From Streptomyces griseus (GTDB taxonomy: Bacteria > Actinomycetota > Actinomycetes > Streptomycetales > Streptomycetaceae), in the NCBI RefSeq assembly GCF_900460065.1, contig NZ_UAVD01000048.1, positions 21,602 through 85,601 on the forward strand: a stretch of DNA of 64,000 bases. The letters are read 5' to 3'. The notes beneath the pieces were generated by a model. It was not told the origin of the DNA. It saw only the letters and a list, made by a program, of their open reading frames with translations, and made no database searches. The first letter of the stretch is position 1. Each line of letters begins with the position of its first letter. Below are positions 44,709-53,180 of the stretch, in pieces. Made by a program: the position numbers and the translations under genes.

Positions 44709-46154
44709 TTACAGGGCGAGGCCGGTGAGGACCAGGACGCGCTCGTAGGTGTAGTCGTCCATGGCGTAGCGGACGCCCTCGCGGCCGACGCCGGACTGCT
44801 TGGCGCCGCCGTACGGCATCTGGTCGGCGCGGTACGAGGGGACGTCGCCGATGATCACGCCGCCGACCTCCAGGGCGCGGTGGGCGCGGAAGGCGGTCTG
44901 GAGGTCGTGGGTGAAGACGCCGGCCTGGAGGCCGTACTTGGAGGAGTTGACCGCGGCGAACGCCTCGGCCTCGCCGTCCACCTTCTGGAGGGACATGACC
45001 GGGCCGAAGACCTCTTCGCAGGAGAGCTGCACGTCGTCGGGGAGGGAGGCGAGGACGGTCGGGGCGTAGGTGGCCCCGTCGCGCTTGCCGCCGGTGAGCA
45101 GCTCCGCGCCGCCCCGGACGGCCTCGTCGACCCAGGACTCGACGCGCTTGGCGGCGTCCTCGCTGACGAGGGGTCCGACGTCGGTGGCGGCGGCGGCCGG
45201 GTCACCGGTGACGAGGGCCTCGACGGCGGCGACGATCTTCGGGACGAGGCGGTCGTAGACGGAGGCGTCGGCGATGACGCGCTGCACGGAGATGCAGGAC
45301 TGGCCGCCCTGGTAGTTGGAGAAGGTGGCGATCCGGGTCGCGGCCCAGTCGAGGTCTTCGTCCGAGGCGTAGTCGCCGAGGACGACGGCCGCGCCGTTGC
45401 CGCCGAGCTCCAGGGTGCAGTGCTTGCGCGGCACCGAGTCCATGATCGCGTAGCCGACCGGGCCGGAGCCGGTGAAGGAGATGACCGGAAGCCGCTCGTC
45501 CTGGACCAGGGCGGGCATCTTGTCGTTCGGGACCGTCAGGACGGACCAGGAGCCCGCCGGGAGGTCGGTCTCGGCGAGCAGTTCGCCCAGGATCAGCGAG
45601 GAGATCGGGGTCGCCGGGGCGGGCTTGAGGATGATCGGGGCGCCGACGGCGATGGCCGGGGCCACCTTGTGCGCGCTGAGGTTGAGCGGGAAGTTGAAGG
45701 GCGCGATACCGAGGACCGTCCCGCGCGGGAAGCGCCGGGTCAGCCCGAGGCGGCCGGTGCCGCCGAGGTCGGTGTCGAGCCGCTGGGCGTCACCGCCGTT
45801 GAAGCGGCGGGCCTCCTCGGCGGCGAACCGGAACACGGACACGGCGCGCCCGACCTCGCCCCGGGCCCACTTGATCGGCTTGCCGTTCTCCGCCGAGATC
45901 AGCTGGGCGATCTCCTCGGTGCGCTCCGTCAGCCGCCGTACGACGTGGTCGAGGGCAGCGGCCCTGACGTGCGCCGGGGTGGCGGCGAACTCGTCGCGCA
46001 CCGCGTGGGCGGCGGCGACGGCCTCCTCGACCTGGGCGTCGGTCGGCACGCTGACGGTGCCGACGAGGCGTCCGTCGTAGGGGTTGGTGACGTCGAAGCT
46101 GTCGGCACCGGTGGCCCGGCGGCCGGCCACCCAGAAGGCGTGGGGCGAAGTCAT
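44709..46154 (-). CDS. Aldehyde dehydrogenase, succinate-semialdehyde type
   Basis: A 481-residue NAD(P)-dependent dehydrogenase. The Asn/Lys substrate motifs (IAPFNFPLNL, ILKPAPATPIS), FTGSGPVG cofactor loop, catalytic Glu in LELGGNGAAVV and the nucleophile Cys in QGGQSCISVQR are all present. It lies downstream of a PucR regulator and 4.7 kb from gabT, which argues for oxidation of succinate semialdehyde, the last step of GABA breakdown. A general aldehyde dehydrogenase role is not excluded. ATG 46154 is taken as start; a 15-bp direct repeat lies in the leader. Confidence 0.88.
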   Translation of the reverse strand: MTSPHAFWVAGRRATGADSFDVTNPYDGRLVGTVSVPTDAQVEEAVAAAHAVRDEFAATPAHVRAAALDHVVRRLTERTEEIAQLISAENGKPIKWARGEVGRAVSVFRFAAEEARRFNGGDAQRLDTDLGGTGRLGLTRRFPRGTVLGIAPFNFPLNLSAHKVAPAIAVGAPIILKPAPATPISSLILGELLAETDLPAGSWSVLTVPNDKMPALVQDERLPVISFTGSGPVGYAIMDSVPRKHCTLELGGNGAAVVLGDYASDEDLDWAATRIATFSNYQGGQSCISVQRVIADASVYDRLVPKIVAAVEALVTGDPAAAATDVGPLVSEDAAKRVESWVDEAVRGGAELLTGGKRDGATYAPTVLASLPDDVQLSCEEVFGPVMSLQKVDGEAEAFAAVNSSKYGLQAGVFTHDLQTAFRAHRALEVGGVIIGDVPSYRADQMPYGGAKQSGVGREGVRYAMDDYTYERVLVLTGLAL

Positions 46155-46171
46155 GGAGGTTCCGGCCCTTC

Positions 46172-46213
46172 GGAGATCGTGAGTTCGGGGATCGTGAGTT
46201 CGGAGGTCGTTCA
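46172..46213 (-). repeat. 15-bp direct repeats in the leader of the aldehyde dehydrogenase gene
   Basis: GGAGATCGTGAGTTC (46172-46186) is followed directly by GGGGATCGTGAGTTC (46187-46201) and a decayed third copy beginning GGAGGTCGTTC. They sit 18-60 bp upstream of the start codon, so they could be a regulator site or an mRNA element. Confidence 0.6.
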
Positions 46214-46376
46214 AAGGTCTTGAGGCGGTGTTCGCGTACGTCGTGGGCGCCCGGAGGGCTTCCCGCTGTGGTCCCACGGTAGGACGGGGAGCCCGCGATC
46301 GTGTTTGTCCGGGGTGGAGTGGGAAGGGCGCCCGCCGCTACGATTTGGCAGAGCCCGCCCCGGAGTGGGCCCGGGG

Positions 46377-47951
46377 CTACTCCTCGGCTGGTACCGCCGC
46401 CTCGGTCGTCTTCAGAGCGAGCCACAGTTCCATGCGGACGTCCGGGTCGTCCAGCGAGCGGCCGAGGATCTCCTCCACGCGGCGCATCCGGTAGCGCAGG
46501 GTGTGCCGGTGCACGCCCAGGTCGGCGGCGGCGGCGTCCCACTGGCCGTGGCGGGAGAGCCAGGCGCGCAGGGAGGCCACGAGGTCGCCGCGGCCCTTGG
46601 CGTCGTGCTCGTACAGCGCGCGGAGCATGCCGTCGGCGAAGGCCCGTACCGCGTCGTCGGCGAGCAGCGGCAGCACCGAGCCGGTGGCCAGCTCCTCGTG
46701 CTCGACCAGCGCCCTGCCGCGCCTGCGGGCGACGGAGAGGGCCTGTTCGGCCTGCTTGTACGCGGCGGAGACGGCGATCGGGCCGGAGGGGGCCGAGAGG
46801 CCGACCACGACGTCGCTGTCCTCGGCGCCGCCCTCGCGCGGGGCGCGGTCGTCCTGGGCCTCGGCATAGGCGGCGCAGGCGGCGACGGCGGCTCCGCCGT
46901 CGGCGGCGAGCACCACGACGCGCTCGGCCTCGGGGACCAGGAGCAGCGCCTCGCCGGAGCGGGCGGCGGCGGCCTCCATGGTCTCGGTGAGCAGCTCGGA
47001 CCCGGCGGGGACGGCGGCCTCGGCGATGAGCAGCCGGAACGGGGCGTCGAGCAACCCGCCGTAGAGGTCTCCGGCGACCGCCCGCGCGTGGTCGGGCTGG
47101 CCGGCGAGCAGCATGCGCAGGACGGCGGCGCCCAGGCGCTGTTCGGCGCCCTGGAGGGAGCCGGAGCGGGCGGTGGTGAGGGTGAGCAGGGCGACGGCCG
47201 AGTGCACGGCGTAGCGCTCGGCGGTGCCCAGCGCGGCGCCGGTACCCACCGCCAGCGCGCCGCGCGCACGGCGGCCGGTGCCGAGCGACTGGAGCTCCAC
47301 CCGGTCCTCGCTGTCGGCGACGACGATGCTGGCGGGGGCGGGTCTGTCCCGGAGGCGCTCGACGTCGGGGGTGAGGCGGGCGGCGCGGCGGGCGGCCCAG
47401 TCGGGAGCGGCGGCGAGGACCGCGCCGGAGGTGTCGTAGAGCGCGGCCCAGCCGTCGATGTGGGCGGCGAGCCGGGCGAGGAGGTCGGCGGGGCCGTCCC
47501 CGGCGAGGGCGGCCCTCGTCAGCTCGCGCTGGGCCTCGAAGCCGGCGGTGACCGCGCGGTACTGGTCGGCGGCGATGGCGGCGGAGACGGCCTTGCTGAT
47601 GGCGAGGAACGGGGTGCGGCGGGGGACTTCGAGGAGGGGGAGGCCCGCCTCCTCGGCGGCTTCGACGAGCGCTGCGGGGACCTCCTCGTAGTTGACCCCG
47701 ACCGCGAACCCGACCCCGGCGACCCTGGCCCCGGCCAGCCGTCGTACGTAGCGCCGCATGGAATCGGCGTTCTCGGCGTCCAGGTTGGTGGCGGTCACGA
47801 GGAGGAGTTCACCGCCGTCCATGTACGGGACGGGGTCGGCCAGCTCGCTGGCGTGGGCCCAGCGCACGGGGGTGTCGAGCCGGTCCGCGCCCGCCCGCAC
47901 GGTGAGCTTGAGCGCCGAGTGCTGGAGGAGCGAGGCGAGCGTGGGGGGCAT
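46377..47951 (-). CDS. PucR family transcriptional regulator
   Basis: A 524-residue regulator. The N-terminal PucR/purine-catabolism domain (about 1-130) is recognised by LASLLQHSALKLTVRAG and YMDGGELLLVTATNLD. The GGDEF-like middle domain lies around 290-430, and the C-terminal HTH_30 domain (about 455-510) has the typical SLRAWLSRHGQWDAAAADLGVHRHTLRYRMRRVEEILG-type helix pair, here residues 463-500. Such regulators sense small nitrogenous metabolites. It lies 222 bp upstream of the aldehyde dehydrogenase on the same strand and likely activates GABA/amine genes. The start is ATG 47951. Confidence 0.9.
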   Translation of the reverse strand: MPPTLASLLQHSALKLTVRAGADRLDTPVRWAHASELADPVPYMDGGELLLVTATNLDAENADSMRRYVRRLAGARVAGVGFAVGVNYEEVPAALVEAAEEAGLPLLEVPRRTPFLAISKAVSAAIAADQYRAVTAGFEAQRELTRAALAGDGPADLLARLAAHIDGWAALYDTSGAVLAAAPDWAARRAARLTPDVERLRDRPAPASIVVADSEDRVELQSLGTGRRARGALAVGTGAALGTAERYAVHSAVALLTLTTARSGSLQGAEQRLGAAVLRMLLAGQPDHARAVAGDLYGGLLDAPFRLLIAEAAVPAGSELLTETMEAAAARSGEALLLVPEAERVVVLAADGGAAVAACAAYAEAQDDRAPREGGAEDSDVVVGLSAPSGPIAVSAAYKQAEQALSVARRRGRALVEHEELATGSVLPLLADDAVRAFADGMLRALYEHDAKGRGDLVASLRAWLSRHGQWDAAAADLGVHRHTLRYRMRRVEEILGRSLDDPDVRMELWLALKTTEAAVPAEE

Positions 47952-48083
47952 GGGCCGGGAACCCTCAAGGTCGGGGACGAGGTCGCGGCGCCACCGTGCG
48001 GAGGGCCGGATCGCGGCCGGAACGGTGCTACCGAATTTCGCCGTCGCGTATGAACGGCTGTCTCCGATTCTGCCAGGGCGGCA

Positions 48084-48111
48084 GGGTGGCTGTAACCGCT
48101 CTCAGCCACCC
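48084..48111 (-). terminator. Probable terminator of the VirD4-like gene
   Basis: A perfect 9-bp stem (GGGTGGCTG 48084-48092, CAGCCACCC 48103-48111) with a 10-nt loop lies 26 bp past the stop on the minus strand. Confidence 0.55.
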
Positions 48112-48136
48112 CTTCGCCCGGCCTCCCGGTGGGGCC

Positions 48137-50566
48137 TCAGCCGTCGAGGTGGACGAGGAGAGGGGGCGCGTGGTCGCCCTGGACCGTGGCCAGTCGGATC
48201 ACGGCGTGCCCGGCGGGCACGGCGTACGCCAGCTCCGAGGCCGACCAGCGCTCCCGCTCGACCTGCCGCACGGTCACCGCGTCCGTGGTCACCGCCTTGC
48301 CGGTGACGAGCTTGCGCAGGGCGTGCAGGGCGCGGGTGAACGGCTGGTCGGCGAAGACGGTGTGCTGGGCGACCTCGCGGGTCTCGACCCATTCCTTGCC
48401 CCAGGCTTCGGCGAAGCGCTTGCCGTCCCAGGTGGTGATGCCGGAGAAGGCGGCCGTGCAGCCGACCGCCCCGAGCAGCGGGGTGTGCAGGGCCTCGGGG
48501 ACGTCGTCGACGGTACGGAGGGCGAGGACGGCCCCCGCGTTGACCGAGCGCAGTCTGCGGATGCCGCGCACGGTCTCGGCGGTCACGGCGTGGGTGGCGT
48601 CGTCCAGGACCAGGCAGGCGAAGAGCGTGGTGTCGGTGCGGGCCGCGGTGATGGCGGTGAACTGGGCCAGGAACAGCCGGGTGAGCAGCCGGGACGCCTC
48701 CGCGTGGCCGCGTTCCGGCAGGTCGACGCGGACCCGCAGCGGATGCTGGCCGAGCGCTCGCAGCGAGAACGGTCGCGCGTCCGGACCGGTGGCGAAGAAC
48801 CCGGCGAACGCCGGCCGGTCGAGCAGTGCGACCCGGTCGGCGAGGGCCGGTGCGGGGTCGCCGGGGCCGCCCGCCTGCCGGGACCGCGCGTCGAGTTCGC
48901 GCAGCATCGCATGGTGGCCGGCGGCTTCGAGGGAGGCGCGGAGACCGGCGAGTGCGTCCGGTGTGCCGTCGAGGAGTTCGCGCAGTTCGGGCACGGAGGG
49001 GAAGTGCCCGCGGGCCGCACGGTAGGGGCCGAGCAGTTGGGCGAGGACCGTGGCGGCCCGGCGGCTGTCGAGGCTGCCGACATCCCCGACGAGCCCTTCG
49101 GCGAGGACGGCGGCCGCCTCGTCGGGATCGGTGGTGCCGCCGTACAGGTCGATGTCGTGGGCGGAGCCGGGGTGACCGACCCGGACGACGACGTCGAAGG
49201 CGTCGTCCGGGCCGAGCGGCGCGCCCGCGCCCCCGACGGCGAGGACCGCCGCCTGTCCGGCCAGTGCCCGCAGGGCGAGGGCCTCGACGACCGGCCGGAC
49301 CAGCCGGGTGGTCTTCCCGGCGCCGGGCGGTCCGACCGCGAGCAGGGAGGTGCCGAGCAGCGCTGGTTCCAGGGCGAGGCCCGTGCCCCGGCGGACGTAG
49401 GGGTTGTGCGGGTCGTCCGCGCACCTGCCGATCCTGACCTGGCCGGTGAGGACGTCGTGACGGGCCCCGCGCCGGGGCAGGTCGCGGTGGCCGGAGGGGT
49501 GCAGGGCCGCGGCTCCGCCGGTCCTGAGCACGGCCTCCGCGAGCGCGGCGAGCCGGTCGGGCCGCTGGGTGGCGAGTGTCCAGGCGTGGCGCAGCCGGGC
49601 GGCGTCCACGTCGTTCATCCGCCCGGTGCGCACCTCGGCGGTGAGGGTGTCCGCGGCGTCGGTCCAGCCCGCGGCACGCAGTTCGGGCCACTGGTCGGCC
49701 GAGGTCCCGGCCGCGGGGGACGTCGCGGGGCCTGCCGCCGGGACGCCGTCGCCCCGGCGGGCGGCGATCAGTTCGCGCCAGCGGCCGAGCCGGGCGAAGG
49801 GGTAGAGCACGGCGGCGGCGATCACCGCGTAGATGACGTTGACGACGGTCTGGCTCTGGTAGATCTCACCGCCCGCGACGGAGGCGACCAGGACCAGGAC
49901 CGGTCGGACGACCGGGAGTGCCTCCTTCCAGACGAGCAGCTGGGTCAGACCCGCCGCGGCGGCTGCCGCGAGCGCGAGGAAGGGCTGCCCCCGGTCGGCG
50001 ACATGGCGGCGGAACAGTTCGGAGAAGTTGCCGATCCGGCCGCAGCCGTAGGCCAGCAGGCCGAAGAGGATCGCCTCGTACACCGTGAGGGCGTCGCTGC
50101 CCTCGATGGTGCGGGGACCACCGGACGTGCCCGGGTTCCACCACTCCCCCGGGGTGAAGAGCTTCAGCGGGACGAGGCGGTAGGGAAGATAGCCGTTGCG
50201 CCACAGCGACCACAGCAGCAGCGCGGAGAGCAGCGAGATCAGCGCGCCGACCAGCAGCGACCGGTTCGAGACGCCCTCGGGCTCCTCGGGCGGCGGCGGG
50301 GTGTACCCGTACCGCCAGACGCCCGGTTCCTGCGGTGGGCGGGGCGTGCGCAGCCAGGCGTCGACCGGTGCCCCGGGGAGCGGCTGCTCCACCGGCGGGG
50401 CCGATCCGGGCCGGGTCGGGCGCTGCTCGACGGGCGGGGCCGCCGGAGGGTGGCCGGCGGCGGGCGGCGGAACCCGCGGCGGGGTGGTGGGCGGTGGCGG
50501 GAGGGCCGGTCCGGGGACCCTGTCCGCGCTCGGTCCCCGTACACCCCGTGTGCCGTCGTCGTCCAT
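48137..50566 (-). CDS. Membrane-anchored VirD4/HerA-like P-loop ATPase, orphan
   Basis: An 809-residue protein. Residues 1-100 are Pro-rich and probably cytosolic and disordered; five hydrophobic segments follow (about 103-122, 160-177, 195-215, 218-233, 237-255). The ATPase domain has Walker A GPPGAGKTTRL near 412-422 and a Walker B-like CLVLDDATHA near 645-655, with RVDLPERGHAEASRLLTRLFLAQF and GIRRLRSVNAGAVLALR segments as in type IV coupling proteins and related DNA or protein translocating ATPases. No conjugation, pilus or secretion genes are nearby. ATG 50566 is used. It may be a stand-alone membrane translocase; function unknown. It is divergent from gabT. Confidence 0.82.
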   Translation of the reverse strand: MDDDGTRGVRGPSADRVPGPALPPPPTTPPRVPPPAAGHPPAAPPVEQRPTRPGSAPPVEQPLPGAPVDAWLRTPRPPQEPGVWRYGYTPPPPEEPEGVSNRSLLVGALISLLSALLLWSLWRNGYLPYRLVPLKLFTPGEWWNPGTSGGPRTIEGSDALTVYEAILFGLLAYGCGRIGNFSELFRRHVADRGQPFLALAAAAAAGLTQLLVWKEALPVVRPVLVLVASVAGGEIYQSQTVVNVIYAVIAAAVLYPFARLGRWRELIAARRGDGVPAAGPATSPAAGTSADQWPELRAAGWTDAADTLTAEVRTGRMNDVDAARLRHAWTLATQRPDRLAALAEAVLRTGGAAALHPSGHRDLPRRGARHDVLTGQVRIGRCADDPHNPYVRRGTGLALEPALLGTSLLAVGPPGAGKTTRLVRPVVEALALRALAGQAAVLAVGGAGAPLGPDDAFDVVVRVGHPGSAHDIDLYGGTTDPDEAAAVLAEGLVGDVGSLDSRRAATVLAQLLGPYRAARGHFPSVPELRELLDGTPDALAGLRASLEAAGHHAMLRELDARSRQAGGPGDPAPALADRVALLDRPAFAGFFATGPDARPFSLRALGQHPLRVRVDLPERGHAEASRLLTRLFLAQFTAITAARTDTTLFACLVLDDATHAVTAETVRGIRRLRSVNAGAVLALRTVDDVPEALHTPLLGAVGCTAAFSGITTWDGKRFAEAWGKEWVETREVAQHTVFADQPFTRALHALRKLVTGKAVTTDAVTVRQVERERWSASELAYAVPAGHAVIRLATVQGDHAPPLLVHLDG

Positions 50567-50842
50567 GAACCACTGCCCCCTTGACCTGCCGGTCCGTCCG
50601 CTGCCCCGGTCAATCTAGTGCGCGCGCACGGTGAGTTCAGCAACGCGCCCGGATAGTGACCGTCCCACGGGGCCGAGCGGACGTGGACCGCCCCGCCCCG
50701 CCCGCCGCCCACCTCCGGTCCGCCATCTGTCCGCCGAGGACAAGGACACACCCCCATCACTCCCGATCGGAGCATGCCCGCACCCCTCCCCCACCCCTAG
50801 CCTGCGAGGAGAAGCGTCCGAAACACCCCCCAGGAGCCCCTC

Positions 50843-52183
50843 ATGACCGCAATCCCGCAGGAGCGCCGCGTCGTCACTGCCATCCCCGGCCCGAAGTCGG
50901 TGGAGCTTCAGGCTCGCCGTCTCGCCGCCGTCGCCGCAGGTGTGGGCTCCACCCTGCCGGTGTTCACCGCCCGTGCCGGCGGGGGGATCATCGAGGACGT
51001 GGACGGCAACCGGCTGATCGACTTCGGGTCCGGGATCGCCGTGACCTCCGTGGGCGCCTCCGCCGAGGCCGTCGTGCGGCGGGCCTCCGCCCAGCTCGCC
51101 GACTTCACCCACACCTGTTTCATGGTCACGCCGTACGAGGGGTACGTCGAGGTCTGCGAGCAGCTCGCCGAGCTGACGCCGGGCGACCACGCGAAGAAGT
51201 CGGCGCTGTTCAACTCGGGCGCCGAGGCCGTCGAGAACGCGGTGAAGATCGCCCGTGCCTACACCAAGCGCACCGCCGTCGTCGTCTTCGACCACGGCTA
51301 CCACGGGCGCACCAACCTGACGATGGGCATGACGGCGAAGAACATGCCGTACAAGCAGGGCTTCGGCCCGTTCGCGCCCGAGGTCTACCGTGTCCCGGTC
51401 GCCTACGGCTACCGCTGGCCGACCGGCGCCGAGAACGCCGGCGCCGAGGCGTCCGCGCAGGCCATCGACGAGATCAGCAAGCAGATCGGCGCGGACAACG
51501 TCGCCGCGATCGTCATCGAGCCGGTGCTCGGCGAGGGCGGCTTCATCGAGCCGGCCAAGGGCTTCCTCCCCGCGATCGCGCAGTTCGCGAAGGACAACGG
51601 CATCGTGTTCGTCGCGGACGAGATCCAGTCCGGCTTCTGCCGTACCGGCCAGTGGTTCGCCTGCGAGGACGAGGGCATCGTCCCGGACCTGATCACCACC
51701 GCCAAGGGGATCGCCGGCGGGCTGCCGCTGTCCGCCGTGACGGGCCGCGCCGAGATCATGGACGCCGCGCACGCGGGCGGTCTGGGCGGGACGTACGGCG
51801 GCAACCCGGTCGCCTGCGCCGGTGCGCTCGGGGCCATCGAGACGATGCGCGAGCTGGACCTGAACGGGAAGGCCCAGCGGATCGAGGAGGTCATGAAGGG
51901 CCGCCTCGCCGAGATGCGGAGCAAGCTGCCGAACGGCGACATCATCGGCGACATCCGCGGCCGTGGCGCGATGATCGCGATCGAGCTGGTGAAGTCCGGC
52001 ACGAAGGACCCGGCCCCGGAGGCGGCGGGCGCGCTCGCGAAGGCCTGTCACGCCGAGGGCGTGATGGTTCTGACCTGCGGTACGTACGGGAACGTCCTGC
52101 GCTTCCTGCCGCCGCTGGTGATCGGCGAGGAGCTGCTGAACGAGGGCCTCGACGTCATCGAGCAGGCGTTCGGCACGCTCTGA
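50843..52183 (+). CDS. gabT: 4-aminobutyrate aminotransferase
   Basis: A 446-residue class III PLP aminotransferase that moves the amino group of GABA to 2-oxoglutarate, giving succinate semialdehyde. The NSGAEAVENAVKIAR motif binds PLP phosphate; the Asp of VADEIQSGFCRTG and the Schiff-base Lys in TTAKGIAGGLP are conserved, as is FDHGYHGRTNLTMGMT. ATG 50843 follows AGGAG by 7 nt. It is monocistronic and divergent from the VirD4-like gene; the product feeds the semialdehyde dehydrogenase at 44709. No regulatory site was identified. Confidence 0.94.
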   Translation: MTAIPQERRVVTAIPGPKSVELQARRLAAVAAGVGSTLPVFTARAGGGIIEDVDGNRLIDFGSGIAVTSVGASAEAVVRRASAQLADFTHTCFMVTPYEGYVEVCEQLAELTPGDHAKKSALFNSGAEAVENAVKIARAYTKRTAVVVFDHGYHGRTNLTMGMTAKNMPYKQGFGPFAPEVYRVPVAYGYRWPTGAENAGAEASAQAIDEISKQIGADNVAAIVIEPVLGEGGFIEPAKGFLPAIAQFAKDNGIVFVADEIQSGFCRTGQWFACEDEGIVPDLITTAKGIAGGLPLSAVTGRAEIMDAAHAGGLGGTYGGNPVACAGALGAIETMRELDLNGKAQRIEEVMKGRLAEMRSKLPNGDIIGDIRGRGAMIAIELVKSGTKDPAPEAAGALAKACHAEGVMVLTCGTYGNVLRFLPPLVIGEELLNEGLDVIEQAFGTL

Positions 52184-52331
52184 CGCTTCGAACCCGAGAG
52201 CGGTCGGGGGCGGCGTTTCGCCGCTTCCGTCCACCGTCCGGGTGAGGGCCTGTGAAGAACGTGTGCGGGGGCGATGGCGGGAGGCGGTGGCGACTGTCGG
52301 CCGCCCCTCCGCTGCCGTACGGTTTCTGCAG

Positions 52332-53180
52332 ATGAGAGAAACACCTCGGTCGCGGGAAACCCCGGCCGACTCCGGACCGGGGCTTCCCCAGCGCCGTCCG
52401 GGGCGTGCGTTCGCGCACACCGGGGCCTCCGGCTCCGGGACTCCTCACCGATCGGACGGCCGCCCGCCCCACACCCCCCGGGGCGCGCGGCGAACCGGTC
52501 TCGCCGGCCATCCCGGAACAACCCCCCCTGTTCCCGGGTGGCCGGCCCCTCTCGTTTCCGGCGTCCTCGCTCTGCTCGTGGTCCTCTTCGCGCTGATCAC
52601 CTGGCAGGTCGCCGTCGAGGGTCCGCTGCTGCGGCTCGACGAGCGCGTGGGCGGGGGGCTGTTCGGGAGCGGTCCCGCCGCGCTGACCCAGGTCCTCTCC
52701 GATCTCGGCGGGATGCCGGTGGCGCTTCCGGTGCTGGCCTGCGCGATCGGGTACGCCCTGTGGCGTCGTGCGCTGCGGCTCGCCGTGTGCGCGGCCCTCA
52801 CCATGGCGGCGGTGCCCGCGCTGGTGATCCCGTTGAAGGTGGCCACCGCCCGGCAGGGGCCGCTGACCGAGGCGGTCAACTACTTCCCGTCCGGCCACAC
52901 GGCCACGGCCGCCGTGGCGTACGGGGCGTCGGCCCTGGTGATGCTGGCCCTGCCCCGTCCGTCGTGGCTGCGCCGGGCGACCTGGCCCCGGGCGTGGATG
53001 ATGCCCGTCGCCGCGATCCTGTTGACCACGGCGACGGGCATCGGTCTGGTGCTGCACGGCTACCACTGGCCGCTGGACGTGCTGGCCAGTTGGTGCCTGG
53101 GGCCTCTGGTGCTGGCGCCCCTGTGGTGGGTCAGCTGCCGAAGTAGGCGTCGAAGTTCTTCGAGAACTCCCAGTTGTTGA
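52332..53180 (+). CDS. PAP2 family membrane phosphatase
   Basis: A 282-residue membrane protein. A Pro/Arg-rich cytoplasmic N-terminus (about 1-70) precedes roughly six helices. The lipid-phosphatase motifs are visible: Lys/Arg of LKVATARQGP (motif C1-like), PSGHTATAA (C2) and HGYHWPLDVLASW (C3, His and Asp). Members dephosphorylate phosphatidate, undecaprenyl pyrophosphate or related lipids. ATG 52332 is close to a possible -10 (TACGGT 52317-52322), so the leader would be very short. Its last 50 bp overlap the 3' end of the convergent chitinase gene. Confidence 0.85.
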   Translation: MRETPRSRETPADSGPGLPQRRPGRAFAHTGASGSGTPHRSDGRPPHTPRGARRTGLAGHPGTTPPVPGWPAPLVSGVLALLVVLFALITWQVAVEGPLLRLDERVGGGLFGSGPAALTQVLSDLGGMPVALPVLACAIGYALWRRALRLAVCAALTMAAVPALVIPLKVATARQGPLTEAVNYFPSGHTATAAVAYGASALVMLALPRPSWLRRATWPRAWMMPVAAILLTTATGIGLVLHGYHWPLDVLASWCLGPLVLAPLWWVSCRSRRRSSSRTPSC

